Shown in pieces: positions 62,065-64,000 of a stretch of 64,000 nt of DNA; position 1 is the first letter of the stretch, and every line of letters starts with the position of its first letter. This DNA is from Asticcacaulis aquaticus. Lineage in GTDB: Bacteria > Pseudomonadota > Alphaproteobacteria > Caulobacterales > Caulobacteraceae. The stretch lies in the NCBI RefSeq assembly GCF_028550415.1, contig NZ_JAQQKX010000001.1, forward strand, positions 1-64,000, read 5' to 3'. The translations under genes were made by a program, and so were the position numbers. A model generated the notes under the pieces. The model made no database searches, had not been told where the DNA came from, and worked only from the letters and a program-made list of their open reading frames with translations.

Positions 62065-62103
62065 AGAGCGGAATGACGATTCTATTTAATGTCATTCTGC
62101 TCT
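62065..62103. repeat. AGAGC..GAATGAC palindrome upstream of mrcA
   Basis: AGAGCGGAATGAC and GTCATTCTGCTCT form a 13 bp inverted repeat (one mismatch) around a 13-base centre. It lies 27 bp after the RIME-like core and 17 bp before the mrcA start, so it is probably the second module of a mosaic element and may form a hairpin in the mrcA leader. Confidence 0.7.
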
Positions 62104-62120
62104 AGTGACGGAGGTGTTGG

Positions 62121-64000
62121 GTGAAGTCCACGGAGCGTTGGTTTGCTATGGCGGGCGTGGTCATGATGACCGCCGTGGCGATCGCGGGCTTTGCCATCGC
62201 CATCTATGCCGCGTGGCTGTTCCACGACCTGCCCGACGGCAATGAGATCGTGGACTATCGTCCGCCGACCTCGACCCGGGTCTTCGCGTGGGATGGCACC
62301 CTGATCGGCGAATTCGCCAAGGAACGCCGCGTCTTCATCCCCTATAACCGCATCCCCGACCGTCTGGGCAAGGCCTTCCTCGCCGCCGAAGATCGCAACT
62401 TCTTCAACCATTCCGGCGTCGATGTCGGCGGCCTGTCGCGGGCCATGATGAAGAACGTCGTCAATTTCGTGCAGGGTCGCCGCCTCGAAGGCGGTTCGAC
62501 CATTACGCAACAGGTGGCGAAAAACGTCCTGCTGACCAATGAGCGGACCCTGGGGCGCAAGCTCAAGGAATTCATTCTGGCCCGGCGGCTGGAAACCTCG
62601 CTGAGTAAGGAACAGATTCTCGAACTGTATCTGAACGATATCTATCTTGGCTATCGTTCGAACGGCATCGGCACGGCGGCCTATAACTATTTCGGCAAGT
62701 CGGTCGATCAGCTGACCCTCGCTGAAATGGCCTATCTGGCGGCCCTGCCCAAGGGCCCGAACCAGTACCATCCGACCCGTTACAAGGAACGCGCCATCGA
62801 GCGCCGGAACTGGATTCTGGGTGAAATGGCCAAGGTCGGCTGGGTCACCCCCGCCGAGGCCGAGGCCGCCATGAAGGAAGACCTTGTCGTGCAGGCCGCG
62901 CCGCAGCGCGCCAAGTACCGCGACGCCGACTTCTTCGTGGCCGAGGTCGAAAGCCGCGCCAAGAACCTGTTCGGCGACGACATCTATTCGTCCGGCTATT
63001 ATCTCAAGACGACGCTGGACCCCAAGCTGCAGACCGCCGCGCGCATCGCCCTGATGGACGGGCTTGAACTTTACGACCGCCGTCACGGCTGGCGCGGGGC
63101 GTGGGGCAATATCCCCCTGACCGAAGGCTGGCAGGATGACGCCGTGCAGGCGGAAAATCACCTGCCCGAACGCAAGCGCGCGCCGTTCGAGCGCCCCGAC
63201 TGGCAGATCGCCATCGTCGAGCGCGCCTCGGGTGCCATTCGTCTGGCCGAAAGCACGACCAATGAAAACCGTGGTCAGATTCGCGGCGCCGATGTCGCCT
63301 GGACGGCGGGCAATCTGAAAGCCGGGGATCTGGTCTATGTGTCGCGCGACGCGACCGGAACTTACCACCTGCATCAGGTGCCGGCGGTCAATGGCGCGCT
63401 GGTGGCGGTCGATCCGTGGACCGGGCGCGTGGTGGCCATGGTCGGCGGCTATTCCTATTCGCTGTCGAAATTCAACCGCGCCACCCAGGCAAAGCGCCAG
63501 CCGGGCTCGGCGATCAAGCCGTTCATCTACGCCACGGCGCTGGAGGCCGATTTCACCCCGGCCTCGATCGTCATGGACAGCCCGATCACCTTCCGCGGCG
63601 CCAATGGCGAATCGTGGTCGCCGAAGAACTATTCGCGCACCTATTACGGGCCGCAGACCCTGCGCAAAGGGCTGGAGCTGTCGCGTAACGCCATGACCGT
63701 GCGTCTGGCGGACAAGGTTGGCATGAAGACGGTGGCCGCCAAGGTCGTGCAATACGGCGCGGTGGACAAGATGGAGCCCTATCTGTCCAACGCGCTCGGT
63801 TCGACCGAAACCACGCCCTATCAGCTGACCGCCGCCTATTCGGCCTTCGTCAATGGCGGCCGCCGCATCAAGCCGCACCTGATCGAGATGGTGCAGGACT
63901 ATCAGGGCAAGGTCATCTACCGCGCCGATCAGCGCAACTGCCCCAATGCCTGCAAGCGCGCCTTCGACGGCACCGAATCGCCGCGTCTGACGCCGGACGG
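62121..64000 (+). CDS. mrcA: Penicillin-binding protein 1A (bifunctional), truncated by window end
   Basis: A class A PBP that polymerises and cross-links peptidoglycan; the first 626 residues are visible and no stop is reached. It starts with GTG at 62121, six bases after GGAGG. There is one membrane anchor (about 8-34). The glycosyltransferase domain follows, with catalytic Glu90 in AAEDRNFFNH and GGSTITQQVAKN. Next is the OB-like region, then the transpeptidase with nucleophile Ser463 in the SAIK motif and the SxN motif in LSRNAMT. The KTG motif lies beyond or near the edge. It follows amiC, matching rne-amiC-mrcA in Caulobacter relatives. Confidence 0.95.
   Translation, partial: MKSTERWFAMAGVVMMTAVAIAGFAIAIYAAWLFHDLPDGNEIVDYRPPTSTRVFAWDGTLIGEFAKERRVFIPYNRIPDRLGKAFLAAEDRNFFNHSGVDVGGLSRAMMKNVVNFVQGRRLEGGSTITQQVAKNVLLTNERTLGRKLKEFILARRLETSLSKEQILELYLNDIYLGYRSNGIGTAAYNYFGKSVDQLTLAEMAYLAALPKGPNQYHPTRYKERAIERRNWILGEMAKVGWVTPAEAEAAMKEDLVVQAAPQRAKYRDADFFVAEVESRAKNLFGDDIYSSGYYLKTTLDPKLQTAARIALMDGLELYDRRHGWRGAWGNIPLTEGWQDDAVQAENHLPERKRAPFERPDWQIAIVERASGAIRLAESTTNENRGQIRGADVAWTAGNLKAGDLVYVSRDATGTYHLHQVPAVNGALVAVDPWTGRVVAMVGGYSYSLSKFNRATQAKRQPGSAIKPFIYATALEADFTPASIVMDSPITFRGANGESWSPKNYSRTYYGPQTLRKGLELSRNAMTVRLADKVGMKTVAAKVVQYGAVDKMEPYLSNALGSTETTPYQLTAAYSAFVNGGRRIKPHLIEMVQDYQGKVIYRADQRNCPNACKRAFDGTESPRLTPD

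Noticed and set aside
62082..63878. A 598-codon minus-strand frame opposite mrcA
   Set aside because: The plus strand encodes PBP1a with catalytic motifs in place; it is easy to miss because its frame has no stop before the window end. The minus frame is a shadow.

Overview
This 64 kb window is a gene-dense piece of an alphaproteobacterial chromosome, moderately GC-rich. It most likely comes from the Caulobacterales, and Asticcacaulis is my best guess. That placement is inference. It rests on an RNase E ending in a GWWRR tail (the PNPase-binding tail described in Caulobacter), on rne-amiC-mrcA and hdaA-ppk-ppx/rnd gene orders, on -10/-35 boxes of the Caulobacter type, and on RIME-like palindromes. 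I saw no rRNA, tRNA, CRISPR, prophage or insertion sequence. Most of the window is core genome.

Layout. 1-7.2 kb: Tat-exported GH28 pectinase-like enzyme, GNAT acetyltransferase, Tat-exported oligopeptidase B, cytoplasmic trypsin-like protease, acyl-CoA dehydrogenase. 7.4-18.6 kb: cytochrome b561-YceI fusion, TsaC/Sua5, YaaA, two paralogous double-receiver proteins, two small secreted proteins, a D-lactate/2-hydroxyglutarate-type FAD oxidase, a NUDIX hydrolase, QmcA-NfeD, a class II aldolase and an outer-membrane protein. 18.7-27.2 kb, all leftward: lptF-lptG-lptD-surA-pdxA-rsmA, an envelope-biogenesis run that joins two operons separate in E. coli. 27.5-30.4 kb: pepA, holC, an I78-type lipoprotein and an unknown gene. 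30.6-37 kb: ABC-F ATPase, ndk, S46 peptidase, purN and purM. 37.2-43.6 kb: rnd, ppx, ppk, hdaA and a HExxH exported protein. 43.8-51.5 kb: aspS, pentapeptide protein, a large class II ribonucleotide reductase-like pseudoenzyme, NDUFA12, DUF2155, aat and a low-GC orphan. 51.5-57.1 kb: accC, accB, aroQ, thiS, thiG, a DsbA-like protein and an M48 protease with TPRs. 57.3-64 kb: rne, then divergent amiC and mrcA (PBP1a), which runs off the right edge.

The most unusual content is in the spaces between genes and in two decayed enzymes. Several dispersed repeat families occupy gene junctions. One is a composite of about 125-128 bp with TTATGGGG...CCCCATAA ends pressed against the stop codons of convergent genes, enclosing a strong two-way terminator. 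A second is a 184 bp element with perfect 16 bp terminal inverted repeats that fills the rnd/ppx gap. A third is a GAGGGAGAGGG family, one copy of which lies inside the purM-purN unit. A fourth is a RIME-like palindrome, one copy of which supplies the last codons and the stop of pdxA. The two proteins that look like pseudoenzymes are a 923-residue NrdJ-like TSCPD protein without the active-site cysteine motif, and a double-receiver protein whose second receiver has Ala in place of the phospho-accepting Asp.
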